64,000 nt of DNA from Thauera aromatica_A (lineage in GTDB: Bacteria; Pseudomonadota; Gammaproteobacteria; Burkholderiales; Rhodocyclaceae). Under the pieces are notes generated by a model. It was not told the origin of the DNA, did no database searches, and saw only the letters and a list, made by a program, of their open reading frames with translations. The translations under genes were made by a program, and so were the position numbers. The stretch is from NCBI RefSeq assembly GCF_023093595.1, contig NZ_JALLIK010000109.1, forward strand, positions 154,223 through 218,222. Direction: 5' to 3'. Positions 19,336 through 30,252 of this stretch are shown one piece after another. How positions within the stretch are numbered: position 1 is the first letter of the stretch; each line of letters starts with the position of its first letter.

Positions 19336-21744
19336 ATGCCCCCCACCCCGCCCGATCATCCATCGACGGAATCGTCCGCCTCCCGCCGCGCCATCCCCGG
19401 CTTCTGCGGCCTGTGCAAGTCGCGCTGCGGTTCGCGCATGGTGGTGGAGGGCGGGCGCCTGGTGGCGCAGCTGCCGGACCCGGCACACCCGACCGGGCGG
19501 GCGCAGTGCGTGAAAGGGCGCGCGGCGCCGGAGCTGGTCTACGATCCGCAACGCGTGCTGCACCCGCTGCTGCGCACGCGGCCCAAGGGCGACGCCGATC
19601 CCGGCTGGCGGGAGATTTCCTGGGACGAGGCGCTCGACCGCGTCGCCCGGGCGCTCGGGCGCATCCGGGACGAATCCGGGCCGGAGGCGGTGGCGTTCGC
19701 GATCGCCACGCCGAGCGGCACCCCGATCGCCGACGACATCCGCTGGATCGAGCGCCTGGCCAACGCCTTCGGCAGCCCCAACGTCGCCAACGGCACCGAA
19801 ATCTGCAACTGGCACAAGGACTTCACCCACCAGCACACTTTCGGCCGCGGCATCGCCACGCCCGATTTCGCCCACAGCCGCTGCATCGTGCTGTGGGGGC
19901 ACAACCCGCGCGCGACCTGGCTCAACAACGCGCTGTCGATCGCTGCGGCGCGCAAGCGCGGAGCGCGGGTGGTGGTGATCGACCCGCGCAAGGCCGGCTT
20001 CGCCGCCGATGCCGACCTGTGGCTGCGGGTGCGCCCTGGCTCGGACGGCGCGCTCGCGCTCGGGGTGGCGCGCATGATGCTGGCCAGGGGCTGGTTCGAC
20101 GCCGCCTTCCTGCGCGATTTCAGCAACGGGCCGCTGCTGGTGCGCAGCGACACCGGCCGCTTCCTGCGCGCGGGCGAGCTCGCCCTGCCGCCGGCAGGGG
20201 CGGGCGCGGACGATTTCGTCACCCTGTCGGCCAACGGCACGGCGATCGCCTGCCGCCGGGGGACGCGCACCGCGGGCGGCGCCGGGCCGGATCCGCTGCT
20301 CTCCGCAGGAATCGAACTGGACCTCGCCGATGGCGGCCGGGTCCGCTGCGACACGGCACACGCGCTCTTCGAGCAGGCCTGCGCGCCCTACACGCCCGAG
20401 CGCGTCGCCGAGTTGTGCTGGATCGAGGCCGACCAGGTCGAGCAGTTCGCCCGCCTGCTGCACGAGGCCTCGCCCGCGGTGTCCTACTACTGCTGGGCGG
20501 GGGTGTGCCAGCACACCAACGCCACCCAGACTGACCGCGCAATCGCCACGCTGATGGCCTTGACCGGCAGCTTCGACGCCCCCGGCGGCAACGTCGCCTT
20601 CACCCCGCTCCCCGCCAACGATGCCAGCGGCAAGGCGTTGCTTGCCGCTGCACAGCGCGCGCGCTGCATCGGCCTTGCGCGCTCGCGCCTGGGCCCGGCA
20701 CGGCTGGGGCTGGTCGGCTCGGATGCGCTGTGGGATGCGATCCTCGAGCACGAGCCGTATCCGATCCGCGCGCTGGTCGGTTTCGGGCGCGACTTCCTGC
20801 TCAACCACGCCGATGCCGAGCGCGCCGCACAGGCGCTCGCCGCACTCGAATTCTGCGTCTATGCCGACCTCACGCTGACGCCCACCGCGGCGCTCGCCGA
20901 CCTCGTGCTGCCGATCTGCACGCCGTGGGAGCGCGAGGCGCTGCGCGTCGGCTTCGAAGGCAGCCAGGCCGCGGAATCGTGGGTTCAGCTGCGCCCGGCG
21001 GCGATCGCCCCGCTCGGCGAAAGCCGCCCCGATGCCTGGGTGGTGTTCGAGCTGGCGCAGCGGCTGGGGTTGGGCGAGCACTTCTGGGAGGGCGATCTCG
21101 AAGCCGGGCTCGCCCACATTCTCGCCCCGCTGGGGCTGAACCTGGACGAACTGCGCGCCCACCCCGGCGGCCTCGCCCACCCGGCCGCCACCCGCTACCG
21201 CAAATACCTGGACGAAGGGTTCGACACGCCCACCGGCCGGATCGAGCTGTACGCCGAAACGCTGCTCGCGCATGGCGCAGCGCCGCTGCCGGACTTCGTC
21301 GAACCGGCGGATTCGCCGCTCACTGCCACGGACATGGCCTTTCCGCTGGTGATGACCACCGCCAAACTGCGCCACTTCCGCCACGGCCAGGACCGCCAGG
21401 CCCCTTCGCTGCGCCGGCACACGCCCGAACCCGCGGTGCACCTGCACCCGGACGCGGCCCGCGCCCGCGGCATCGCCGAAGGCGATGCGGTGCGGCTGCG
21501 CTCGGCCCACGGCAGCATCCGCCTGCGCGCACGCTTCGACGATACGCTCGATGCACGCGTGGTATGGGTCGAATACGGCTGGTGGCAGCCCGCCGGACCG
21601 GGCACGGCGGACTGCTACGACGCGCTGTCCGAAGACGGCGCCAACTACAGCCGCCTCGTCTCCGACCGCCGCGTCGACCCGGTCAGCGGCTCGCAGCCCC
21701 TGCGCTCGGGCCTGTGCGAGATCGAGCCCGTCCTCGACCGCTGA
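19336..21744 (+). CDS. Molybdopterin-dependent oxidoreductase, DMSO-reductase superfamily
   Basis: Large catalytic-subunit-type protein of 802 residues binding bis-MGD and one [4Fe-4S] cluster. The N-terminal cluster ligands are Cys24, Cys27, Cys31 and Cys58 (CGLCKSRC..CVKG). A Cys at residue 157 (TEICNWHKD) is placed where the metal ligand of this superfamily usually sits. The middle (NPRATWLNNALSIAAARKRGARVVVIDPR) and C-terminal molydopterin-binding domain (AEGDAVRLRSAHGSIRLRA) are complete. No Tat signal is visible, suggesting a cytoplasmic enzyme. No electron-transfer or membrane subunit gene is nearby, so the substrate cannot be assigned. It starts 40 bases after fba but is metabolically unrelated. 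Confidence 0.85.
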   Translation: MPPTPPDHPSTESSASRRAIPGFCGLCKSRCGSRMVVEGGRLVAQLPDPAHPTGRAQCVKGRAAPELVYDPQRVLHPLLRTRPKGDADPGWREISWDEALDRVARALGRIRDESGPEAVAFAIATPSGTPIADDIRWIERLANAFGSPNVANGTEICNWHKDFTHQHTFGRGIATPDFAHSRCIVLWGHNPRATWLNNALSIAAARKRGARVVVIDPRKAGFAADADLWLRVRPGSDGALALGVARMMLARGWFDAAFLRDFSNGPLLVRSDTGRFLRAGELALPPAGAGADDFVTLSANGTAIACRRGTRTAGGAGPDPLLSAGIELDLADGGRVRCDTAHALFEQACAPYTPERVAELCWIEADQVEQFARLLHEASPAVSYYCWAGVCQHTNATQTDRAIATLMALTGSFDAPGGNVAFTPLPANDASGKALLAAAQRARCIGLARSRLGPARLGLVGSDALWDAILEHEPYPIRALVGFGRDFLLNHADAERAAQALAALEFCVYADLTLTPTAALADLVLPICTPWEREALRVGFEGSQAAESWVQLRPAAIAPLGESRPDAWVVFELAQRLGLGEHFWEGDLEAGLAHILAPLGLNLDELRAHPGGLAHPAATRYRKYLDEGFDTPTGRIELYAETLLAHGAAPLPDFVEPADSPLTATDMAFPLVMTTAKLRHFRHGQDRQAPSLRRHTPEPAVHLHPDAARARGIAEGDAVRLRSAHGSIRLRARFDDTLDARVVWVEYGWWQPAGPGTADCYDALSEDGANYSRLVSDRRVDPVSGSQPLRSGLCEIEPVLDR

Positions 21745-21764
21745 GGGCAGGACCCACGCTTGCT

Positions 21765-22415
21765 TCACCGGATGAAAAACTCATCCCACTCGAGCTCGGT
21801 CCACCACTCGGCCTCCAGTCCCTCGCAGGTCTCGCCGTAGGCCCGGCACATGAAACACCCCTCACCGCGCGTGAGCGCGGCATCCTCGAGCGGCGGGTAA
21901 CGGACGAGCAGGGCCGCAGCGCCCTCACGCGCGGCCGCCTCGGCCTCGCTCATCGGCCGATCCGGCAGCTCGCGAATGCCGCAGCGGAGAAGGCGCTCGA
22001 CCCCCTCCGGATAGAGGACGGAATTCTCCGCGTCGATATGGCGCCAGAGCGCGTGCGAGTAGCGGGTTGCCAGCGCCCGCAGCCGGACACGATCGTCCTC
22101 GCACTGCGGCCCCTGTTCGAGAAGCGGCACCATCTCGCCCAGCCACCCCGCCATCTCGGCGTGCTCGCGCACGACCGCGTACACGGGTCCGCGGTCGCCC
22201 GGTAGTTCCGCCTCCGTGACGAGCGCATCGAAGAACACGCGCTCCTCGCGATCGTGATGGAAATGGCCGGCGAATTCAGTGAAAAACGCGGTGAACCGTC
22301 TGCCGTCCTCCGGGTCCGCGGTCCCGTCGATCAGTCCTTCGACATAGATGCGAAGCGATCCCAGCACCTGATCGATCAGCGCATGTTCGTCTTGTAATGT
22401 GTTGATCAGCTTCAT
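21765..22415 (-). CDS. Hemerythrin-domain protein
   Basis: A 216-residue protein with an N-terminal hemerythrin-like four-helix bundle (about residues 1-150). Candidate di-iron ligands are His in DEHALIDQVL, HFHHDREERVFF, REHAEM and HALWRHIDAEN. The C-terminal region has a Cys-rich patch (GCFMCRAYGETCEG). Such proteins sense or carry oxygen, NO or iron; the specific role is not shown here. Start ATG 22415 (MKLINTLQDEH) has AGGATGA upstream; the longer start at 22463 is less likely. It is convergent with the molybdopterin gene (20-base gap) and divergent from purC. Confidence 0.82.
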   Translation of the reverse strand: MKLINTLQDEHALIDQVLGSLRIYVEGLIDGTADPEDGRRFTAFFTEFAGHFHHDREERVFFDALVTEAELPGDRGPVYAVVREHAEMAGWLGEMVPLLEQGPQCEDDRVRLRALATRYSHALWRHIDAENSVLYPEGVERLLRCGIRELPDRPMSEAEAAAREGAAALLVRYPPLEDAALTRGEGCFMCRAYGETCEGLEAEWWTELEWDEFFIR

Positions 22416-22534
22416 CGTCGATTCATCCTGATGTACCGCCCCGATCCCATGCGCAGTCAACATCGCGCCGAACCAGCAGTGTGCGGAGATTGCGGGGGGC
22501 TCTCCCTGACACTCGTCAATATTCCGGACTCCCC

Positions 22535-22540
22535 TATAAT
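22535..22540 (+). promoter_or_regulatory. Consensus -10 box of purC
   Basis: An exact TATAAT lies 31 bases before the purC GTG. The best -35 (TCGTCA at 22513) is poor. Confidence 0.55.
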
Positions 22541-22570
22541 CCCGCTTTTGCCAGCAACCGAGGCCCCACC

Positions 22571-23506
<936 letters not shown>

Positions 23507-23540
23507 ATCCACCGCCGTTTCCGCTACGATCACGACAAAG

Positions 23541-23564
23541 GGGCGCCCACGAGGCGCCCTTTTT
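23541..23564 (+). terminator. Rho-independent terminator of purC
   Basis: Perfect stem GGGCGCC / GGCGCCC with a 5-base CACGA loop, then TTTTT. It lies 35 bases after the purC stop and ends 14 bases before the MFS gene. Confidence 0.92.
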
Positions 23565-23578
23565 CCTCCGGAGTCCCC

Positions 23579-24841
23579 ATGCAGACATCCGCTTCCAGCC
23601 GCAGCCTGGCGTTGGCCGTGGTCATCGCCGCCTACATGCTGTCCTTCTTCCATCGCTTCGCCCCCGCCGGCATCGCCCAGGACCTGGCCGCGGCCTTTCA
23701 CACCAGCGCGGCGTCGCTCGGTGTGCTCGCCGCGACCTATTTCTACGTGTATACGATCATGCAGGTGCCGACCGGCATCCTCGTCGACACCCTGGGGCCG
23801 CGCCGCATCCTGCTGCTGGGGGGGCTGGTGGCCGGGGCCGGCAGCGCGCTGTTCGGCTTCGCCCCGAACCTGGACACCGCGCTGGTCGGGCGCACCCTGG
23901 TCGGGCTCGGCGTGTCGGTGGTGTTCATCGCGATGCTCAAGCTGATCGCGGTGTGGTTCGACGAGCGCCGCTTCGCCACCCTGGTCGGACTGTCGATGCT
24001 GCTCGGCAACCTCGGCTCGGTGCTCGCCGGCACACCGCTCGCCGCCATCGCACAGGTCGCCTCGTGGCGCGGGGTGTTCTTCGGCGCCGCCGTCCTGTCG
24101 GTGCTGCTGGGGATCGCCTGCTGGTTCTTCGTTCGCGAAGCGCGCGCGCCGGACACCCCCGCCCCCCGCTTCGACCGCACCGCCGTACTCGGCAGCCTGA
24201 TGGGGGTGCTGAGAAACCGCGCCACCTGGCCCGCGGTGGGGGTGAACTTCGGCATCGCCGGCAGCTTCTTCGCCTTCGCCGGGCTCTGGGCCACCCCTTA
24301 TCTGGTGCAAGTGCACGGCCTGTCCCGGGTCGAGGCGGCGAGCCACGTGTCGCTCTATTTCGCCGGTTTCGCCGTCGGCTGCCTGGCGATCGGCACCCTG
24401 TCGGACCGCCTCGGCCGGCGCAAGCCGGTGCTGATCGCCTCCTCCGTGTTGTACAGCCTGCTGTGGCTGGTGTGGCTGTCCGCGGTATCGATGCCGATCG
24501 CGTTGTCCTACGCGCTGTTCGCCGTGATGGGTGTGGCCACCGCCAGCTTCGCCCTGACCTGGGCCTGCGCCAAGGAAGTGAACCCGCCCCAGCTCTCGGG
24601 GATGAGCACCAGCGTCACCAACATGGGCGGCTTTCTCGCCGGCGCGCTGCTCCAGCCCACCGTGGGCGCCGTCATGGATGCGGGCTGGGACGGCACCCTG
24701 GTGGAAGGCGTTCGCGTGTATGCGGTCGACACCTTCCGCCACGGTATCGGCCTGCTCGCCGCCGCCGCCCTGCTCGGCACCGTCGCCAGCTTGTTCCTGC
24801 GCGAAACGGGGTGCCGCAACATCTGGAAGCCAGGCGCCTGA
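23579..24841 (+). CDS. MFS transporter
   Basis: Major facilitator superfamily permease of 420 residues with about 12 membrane helices. Family features include the loop 2-3 motif (GILVDTLGPRRILLLGGLVAG), a second-half repeat (DRLGRRKPVLIASS) and glycine-rich helices. The N-terminus (SYMLSFFHRFAPAGIAQDLA-like) resembles nitrate/sugar-phosphate-type MFS proteins, but the substrate cannot be named. Start ATG 23579 has CCGGAG upstream, partly inside the sequence just after the purC terminator. The gene stands alone. Confidence 0.88.
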   Translation: MQTSASSRSLALAVVIAAYMLSFFHRFAPAGIAQDLAAAFHTSAASLGVLAATYFYVYTIMQVPTGILVDTLGPRRILLLGGLVAGAGSALFGFAPNLDTALVGRTLVGLGVSVVFIAMLKLIAVWFDERRFATLVGLSMLLGNLGSVLAGTPLAAIAQVASWRGVFFGAAVLSVLLGIACWFFVREARAPDTPAPRFDRTAVLGSLMGVLRNRATWPAVGVNFGIAGSFFAFAGLWATPYLVQVHGLSRVEAASHVSLYFAGFAVGCLAIGTLSDRLGRRKPVLIASSVLYSLLWLVWLSAVSMPIALSYALFAVMGVATASFALTWACAKEVNPPQLSGMSTSVTNMGGFLAGALLQPTVGAVMDAGWDGTLVEGVRVYAVDTFRHGIGLLAAAALLGTVASLFLRETGCRNIWKPGA

Positions 24842-25020
24842 GCCGCCAGCGCAAGGCCGAAGGCACCCGCGCGGTGCAGTACGCCGTACATGGTTTGGAC
24901 ACGGAACAAATCGCATTCGCGAACTCGCCCCGGCCGGTCTACTCTAAGAATCGGCCCGGCTGCCTCCCAATCCGCAGCCGGGCCGCCCCCCCGACCGATG
25001 CTGATCAAGCGGAGCGAGCC

Positions 25021-25794
25021 ATGGACAAGCCTTTTGAGACCCTGGAACAGCACTTTCACTTGCCCCACGTGCGCGAAGTCGGCATCGACCGGCCGCTGCT
25101 GTGGCTTCGCGCGGGATGGGAAGACATGCGCGAGAACCTGGGCGCGAGCCTGTCCTACGGGGTGATCCTGGCCGCGCTCGGCTACCTGCTCCTGTCCTAC
25201 GCGGCAGGACTGCCTTACCTGTTCACCGCGGCGATCTCGGGCTTCTTCCTGATCGGGCCGGTCGCCGCCGCCGGGCTGTACGAGATTTCCCGCCAGCACG
25301 AGCAGGGGCATCCGGTCTCGTTTCTCGGCTCGCTGCGCGGCCTGCGCGGCCACGCCGACGGCCTGGCCTACTTCGGCGCCTTCCTCGCGATCGCGCTGAT
25401 CGGCTGGGAGCGCATCTCGGCGGTGCTGTTCGCCCTGTTCTACGACGGCAACGTCGCCGACCTGTCGAACTTCTTCCGCAGCGTGTTCCTGTCCGGCGAG
25501 CACCTGCCCTTCGTCGCCGCCTACCTCGTGGTCGGCGCGATCCTCGCCACGGTGGTGTTCGCGCTGTCGGTGACGGCGGTGCCGATGCTGATCGACCGCA
25601 AGGTCGATATCGTCACCGCGGCGATGGCCAGCCTGCGCGCGGTCGCGGTCAACCCGGCGGCGATGGCGCTGTGGGCGGCGATCATCGTCGGCCTGGTCGC
25701 GGTCGGTTTCGCCACCATGATGGTCGGCATGGTGATCCTGCTGCCGCTGCTCGGGCACGCCAGCTGGCATGCCTACCGCGAGCTGATGCGCTGA
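25021..25794 (+). CDS. DUF2189 integral membrane protein
   Basis: A 257-residue membrane protein with about six hydrophobic helices and a short soluble N-terminus (HLPHVREVGIDRPLLWLRAGWEDM). The sequence matches the DUF2189 family of unknown function, often found near respiratory or stress genes in beta- and alphaproteobacteria. Start ATG 25021 was chosen because the frame, although open for 2 kb upstream, is a GC-driven shadow of purC and the MFS gene there. It is a monocistronic unit with 180 bases of upstream non-coding sequence. Confidence 0.82.
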   Translation: MDKPFETLEQHFHLPHVREVGIDRPLLWLRAGWEDMRENLGASLSYGVILAALGYLLLSYAAGLPYLFTAAISGFFLIGPVAAAGLYEISRQHEQGHPVSFLGSLRGLRGHADGLAYFGAFLAIALIGWERISAVLFALFYDGNVADLSNFFRSVFLSGEHLPFVAAYLVVGAILATVVFALSVTAVPMLIDRKVDIVTAAMASLRAVAVNPAAMALWAAIIVGLVAVGFATMMVGMVILLPLLGHASWHAYRELMR

Positions 25795-25935
25795 ACGCAG
25801 CGGGCGCGCCTCACGGCCCCGAGCCGCCCCTCTCCTTGCGAGCGGCCGACGGGCGCCAGGAACGGCGTCCGCCGGCTTTTTTGCGGCACAATGCCCTCCC
25901 CACGACCCGGAACGGATCCTCACCAAGGTTCATCG

Positions 25936-28044
25936 ATGCACGACAGCGCCACGCCCCACCTGCCTTCCTCCCCCCCGCCTGCCTCCGCCAACCCCCTGCT
26001 CGACTTCAGCAGCCTGCCGCGCTTCGGCGACATCCGCCCGATGCATGTCGAGCCCGCGATCCGCAGCCTGATCGACGAGAACCGCAGGCTGATCGAGCGC
26101 CTCACCGCCGACCCGGCACCGCCGAGCTGGGACGGTTTCGTCGGCCCGATGGACGAGGCCGGCGAGCGCCTGTCGCGCGCCTGGGGCGTGGTCGGCCACC
26201 TCCACAGCGTGCTCGACGTGCCCGAATGGCGCGAGGCCTACAACGCGATGCTGCCCGAGGTCTCGCGCTTCTACGCCGAGGTCGGGCAGAACCTGGCGCT
26301 GTTCCGGAAGTACAAGGCGCTGCATGACGGCCCCGCGTTCGCCACCCTGTCGCCGGTGCGCCAGCGCATCCTCGAGCACGCCCTGCGCGACTTCCGCCTC
26401 TCCGGCGCGGAACTGCCCGATGCGCAGAAGCCGCGCTTCCAGGCGATCCAGGAAGAGCAGTCGCAACTGGCGGCCAAGTTCTCCGAGAACCTGCTCGACG
26501 CCACCAACGCCCACGCCGAGTGGATCGAGGACGAAACCGGCCTTGCCGGCATCCCCGAGGACGCGCGCGAAGCCGCCCGCGCCGCGGCCGAAGCCGAGGG
26601 CAGGCCGGGGTGGAAGTTCACCCTGCAGATGCCCGCCTACCTGCCGGTGATGCAGTACGCCGACGACCGCGCCCTGCGCGCGCGCATGTACCGCGCCTAC
26701 GCCACCCGCGCCTCCGAGCTCGGCAAGCCGGAACTGGACAACGGCCCGCTGATCGGCCGCATCCTCGCCCTGCGCGACGAGGAAGCGCACATGCTCGGCT
26801 ACCGCAACTTCGCCGAGGTGTCGCTGGTGCCGAAGATGGCCGATAGCCCCGCGCAGGTGCTCGCCTTCCTGCACGAGCTCGCCGCCCGCGCCAAACCGTT
26901 CGCCGAGCAGGATCTGGAGGAATTAAAGGCCTTCGCCAGGGCCGAGCTGGGCCTCGACACCCTCGAACCCTGGGACCTTGCCTACGCTTCCGAGAAACTG
27001 CGGGAGAAGCGCTACGCCTATTCCGACCAGGAGGTGAAGCAGTACTTCCCCGAGCCCAAGGTGCTCGACGGCCTGTTCGGCGTGATCCGCGCGCTGTATC
27101 GCGTCGACATCCTCCCCGACGAGGCGCCGAAGTGGGACCCGGACGTGCGCTTCTTCCGCATCGAGAAGGACGCAGCGCTGGTGGGGCACTTCTATCTCGA
27201 CCTCCACGCCCGCAGCACCAAGCGCGGCGGCGCCTGGATGGACTCGGCGCGCAGCCGCCACCGCGACGTCTGGGGCAGCGACACGCCGCTCGCCTACCTG
27301 GTGTGCAACTTCCCCGGTCCGGTCAATGGCAGGCCCGCCACCTTCACCCACGACGACGTGCTGACGCTGTTCCACGAGTGCGGCCACGGCCTGCACCACC
27401 TGCTCACCCAGGTGGACGAGCTCGCGGTGTCCGGCATCCACGGCGTCGAGTGGGACGCGGTCGAGCTGCCCAGCCAGTTCATGGAGAACTTCTGCTGGGA
27501 ATGGGACGTGCTGCAGGGCATGACCGCCCACGTCGACAGCGGCGAACCGCTGCCGCGCGCGCTCTACGACAAGATGATCGCGGCGAAGAACTTCCAGAGC
27601 GGCATGCAGACCGTGCGCCAGCTCGAATTCTCGCTGTTCGACCTGCGCCTGCACGCCGAGGTGGACGCAAGCTCGGGGCCGGTGCCGATCGAGCGCGTGA
27701 TGGCCCTGCTCGACGAGGTGCGCGGTGAAGTGGCGGTGCTGATTCCGCCGCCCTGGCACCGCTTCCCGCACAGCTTCTCGCACATTTTCGCCGGCGGCTA
27801 CGCCGCGGGCTACTACAGCTACAAGTGGGCCGAAGTGTTGTCGGCGGACGCCTTCGAAGCGTTCGAGGAAGCCGGCGCGGGCAAGGGCAGCCTGCTCGAC
27901 GCGGAGACCGGCGCGCGCTTCTGGCGCGAGATCCTGGCGGTGGGCGGCAGCCGCCCGGCGCTGGAGTCGTTCAAGGCCTTCCGCGGCCGTGAACCGCGCG
28001 TCGACGCCCTGCTGCGCCACAACGGCATGGTGACGCCGGCCTGA
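25936..28044 (+). CDS. prlC: Oligopeptidase A (M3 family metallopeptidase)
   Basis: Cytoplasmic zinc oligopeptidase that degrades short peptides, including cleaved signal peptides. It has 702 residues from ATG 25936; an in-frame ATG at 25891 would add 15 residues without homology. The zinc motif HECGHGLHHLL is at about residues 480-490 (FTHDDVLTLFHECGHGLHH), with the downstream third ligand region ELPSQFMENFCWE. The C-terminal GGYAAGYYSYKWAEVLSADAF is typical of PrlC/OpdA. It is convergent with the GGDEF-EAL gene 21 bases downstream. Confidence 0.94.
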   Translation: MHDSATPHLPSSPPPASANPLLDFSSLPRFGDIRPMHVEPAIRSLIDENRRLIERLTADPAPPSWDGFVGPMDEAGERLSRAWGVVGHLHSVLDVPEWREAYNAMLPEVSRFYAEVGQNLALFRKYKALHDGPAFATLSPVRQRILEHALRDFRLSGAELPDAQKPRFQAIQEEQSQLAAKFSENLLDATNAHAEWIEDETGLAGIPEDAREAARAAAEAEGRPGWKFTLQMPAYLPVMQYADDRALRARMYRAYATRASELGKPELDNGPLIGRILALRDEEAHMLGYRNFAEVSLVPKMADSPAQVLAFLHELAARAKPFAEQDLEELKAFARAELGLDTLEPWDLAYASEKLREKRYAYSDQEVKQYFPEPKVLDGLFGVIRALYRVDILPDEAPKWDPDVRFFRIEKDAALVGHFYLDLHARSTKRGGAWMDSARSRHRDVWGSDTPLAYLVCNFPGPVNGRPATFTHDDVLTLFHECGHGLHHLLTQVDELAVSGIHGVEWDAVELPSQFMENFCWEWDVLQGMTAHVDSGEPLPRALYDKMIAAKNFQSGMQTVRQLEFSLFDLRLHAEVDASSGPVPIERVMALLDEVRGEVAVLIPPPWHRFPHSFSHIFAGGYAAGYYSYKWAEVLSADAFEAFEEAGAGKGSLLDAETGARFWREILAVGGSRPALESFKAFRGREPRVDALLRHNGMVTPA

Positions 28045-28065
28045 GCCGCGGCGCGGCGGGCGCGT

Positions 28066-30252
28066 TCAGGCGCCGTGCCCGGCCAGGTGGTCGCGCTCGA
28101 AGGCGGCCGCGGGCACGGCCCGGCCGAACAGCCAGCCCTGCGCGACCGCACACCCTTGCGCCTGCAGGAAGTCGCGCTGGGCCGCGCTTTCCACCCCTTC
28201 GGCGAGCAGCGCCAGGCCGAGGCTGCGGGCCATCGCGATGATCGCCTGCACGATCGCGGCGTCGTCGCCGTTGCCGGGCACGCCCTGGACGAAGGAACGG
28301 TCGATCTTGAGCTTGTCGATCGGGAAGCGCTTCAGGTAGGACAGCGAGGAATAGCCGGTGCCGAAGTCGTCGATCGCCAGCGAGACGCCCATCTCGCGCA
28401 GCCGGCGCAGCGCCCCGATGGTTTCCTCGGCGTGCTGCATTGCCGCGCTCTCGGTGATCTCCAGCTCCAGCCAGTCCGGATCGGCGCCGGTTTCGGCGAG
28501 GATCGCGGTAACCCGGTCCACCAGATCGGGCTGGCGGAACTGGCGCGGTGACAGATTCACCGCCACCGTCAGGCGTGGCAGGCCCTGGCGCTGCCAGGTG
28601 GCGAGCTGATGGCAGGCGGCGCGCAGCACCTGCTCGCCAAGGCTGACGATGAGGCCGGTTTCCTCCGCCACCGGAATGAAGGCCGCCGGCGGCACCAGCC
28701 CCTTCTCCGGGTGGCGCCAGCGCACCAGCGCCTCGGCCCCGGTCAGGCGGCCGTCAACGAGCGCCACCTGAGCCTGATAGAAGACTTCGAGCTCGCCGTT
28801 ATCGAGCGCCCGGCGCAAGTCGTTTTCCAGCGTCAGGCGCTGCAGCGCCTGAGCATTCATGTCGGCAGCGAAAAAGCAGAAGCCACCCCGTCCCGCCTCC
28901 TTGGCACGGTACATCGCGGTATCGGCATGCTTCAGCAGGGTCTGCGGGTCCGATCCGTCACGCGGGTGCAGGGCGATGCCCACACTGGCCGCGAGCGGCA
29001 GCTCGCGCTCGCCCACGGTCACCGGCACGGACAGATGGGAGGCGATCTTGCCCGCGATCGCCGCGGCCGCGTCGACCGACGGCAGATCCTCGAGCAGCAC
29101 CACGAACTCGTCGCCGCCCAGCCGCGCCACCGTATCCTCGGCGCGCAGGCAGTGCTGCAGCCGCGCAGCCACCGCGCGCAGCAGTTCGTCGCCGACATCG
29201 TGGCCGTAACTGTCGTTGATCAGTTTGAACCGGTCGAGGTCGAGGAACAGCACCGCGCTCAAGCCTTCCCCGCGCCGCGTGATCGCATGGGCAAGGCGGT
29301 CGTGGAGCAGATTGCGGTTGGGCAGCCCGGTGAGCGGGTCGTGGTTGGCGAGGTGGCTCAGCCGCGCCTCGGCGTCCTTGCGGTCGGTGACGTCGTTGAG
29401 CACGCCGACGAAGTGGGTGACCGCACCGGCCTCGCTGCGCACCGGCGCCAGAAAGAGCTCGATCCAGCGCCGCTCGCCGTCGGCGCGGCGCAGGCGGAGC
29501 ACGGTGTTGCCTTCGGTGCCGTGGGCGATCGCGCGGCGGATCTCGGCATAGCCGTCGGCGACTTCGTCGCGGCAGATGCAGGGCTTGCCGACGATCGTGC
29601 CCGCCGTGCTGCCGAGCACCCGCTCGAACGCCGGGTTCACGTAGATCAGCGGATAGCACGGCTGGCCGGCGTCGGCGATGAACACGCCGTTGACGCTCGA
29701 TTCGATCGCCCGGTCGCGCAGCGCGATGCGCCGCTTGTCGGCGTGGATGTAGGTGTCCAGGGTCAGCCCGAGATCGAACAGGGCGACCTTGAGCAGGGCG
29801 TCGAAGGCCGGAACGAACTGTTCGCGGCGCCCATCGCTGTGCGTCCACAAGGTGTCGATCATGCCCGACAGGTATTCGCGGAAGGCCCCCACGTACCACT
29901 TCGGTTCGAGGCCGATGCGCGCATGGGTGACGCCCACTTCGAGCCGGCGCGCGACGTAGTCGGTGCCATATTCGCCTGCGGTCAGCTCGCGGAAATAGCG
30001 CTCGTGCGCCGCCTTCAGCCGCGCCACGGTGGCATCGTCGCGCAGCAGTGCCGCCAGCGCCGGACGGCTTCGCAGCGCAGCGTAGAACGCATCGGAAAAG
30101 CCATGGCGGCCCTGCGCTCCGATCGCCGCGTGCACCGCCCGCAAGGATGCGGCGTCATCCTCGCCCAGGCGCAGGAAGGCCTTGCGCTCGGCGATTTCAT
30201 CGGCGTCGACCCGCATCTCGCGGGCGATCGCGCTGCCGCTGGCGGCGTTCAT
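28066..30252 (-). CDS. Globin-coupled PAS-GGDEF-EAL c-di-GMP enzyme
   Basis: A 728-residue signalling protein. Residues 1 to about 180 form a globin-coupled sensor (GVTHARIGLEPKWYVGAF supplies the expected proximal heme His). A PAS domain (about 190-310) ends in the linker NDVTDRKDAEARLSHLANHD. The GGDEF motif is at about 379-383 and an RxxD inhibitory site (RAED) lies five residues before it. The EAL motif is at about 507-509 (GAEALVRW), followed by DDFGTGYSSLSYLKRF. Both catalytic signatures look intact, so it could make and degrade c-di-GMP, gated by O2 or another heme ligand. It overlaps the preceding chemoreceptor gene by 4 bases (ATGA). Confidence 0.93.
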   Translation of the reverse strand: MNAASGSAIAREMRVDADEIAERKAFLRLGEDDAASLRAVHAAIGAQGRHGFSDAFYAALRSRPALAALLRDDATVARLKAAHERYFRELTAGEYGTDYVARRLEVGVTHARIGLEPKWYVGAFREYLSGMIDTLWTHSDGRREQFVPAFDALLKVALFDLGLTLDTYIHADKRRIALRDRAIESSVNGVFIADAGQPCYPLIYVNPAFERVLGSTAGTIVGKPCICRDEVADGYAEIRRAIAHGTEGNTVLRLRRADGERRWIELFLAPVRSEAGAVTHFVGVLNDVTDRKDAEARLSHLANHDPLTGLPNRNLLHDRLAHAITRRGEGLSAVLFLDLDRFKLINDSYGHDVGDELLRAVAARLQHCLRAEDTVARLGGDEFVVLLEDLPSVDAAAAIAGKIASHLSVPVTVGERELPLAASVGIALHPRDGSDPQTLLKHADTAMYRAKEAGRGGFCFFAADMNAQALQRLTLENDLRRALDNGELEVFYQAQVALVDGRLTGAEALVRWRHPEKGLVPPAAFIPVAEETGLIVSLGEQVLRAACHQLATWQRQGLPRLTVAVNLSPRQFRQPDLVDRVTAILAETGADPDWLELEITESAAMQHAEETIGALRRLREMGVSLAIDDFGTGYSSLSYLKRFPIDKLKIDRSFVQGVPGNGDDAAIVQAIIAMARSLGLALLAEGVESAAQRDFLQAQGCAVAQGWLFGRAVPAAAFERDHLAGHGA

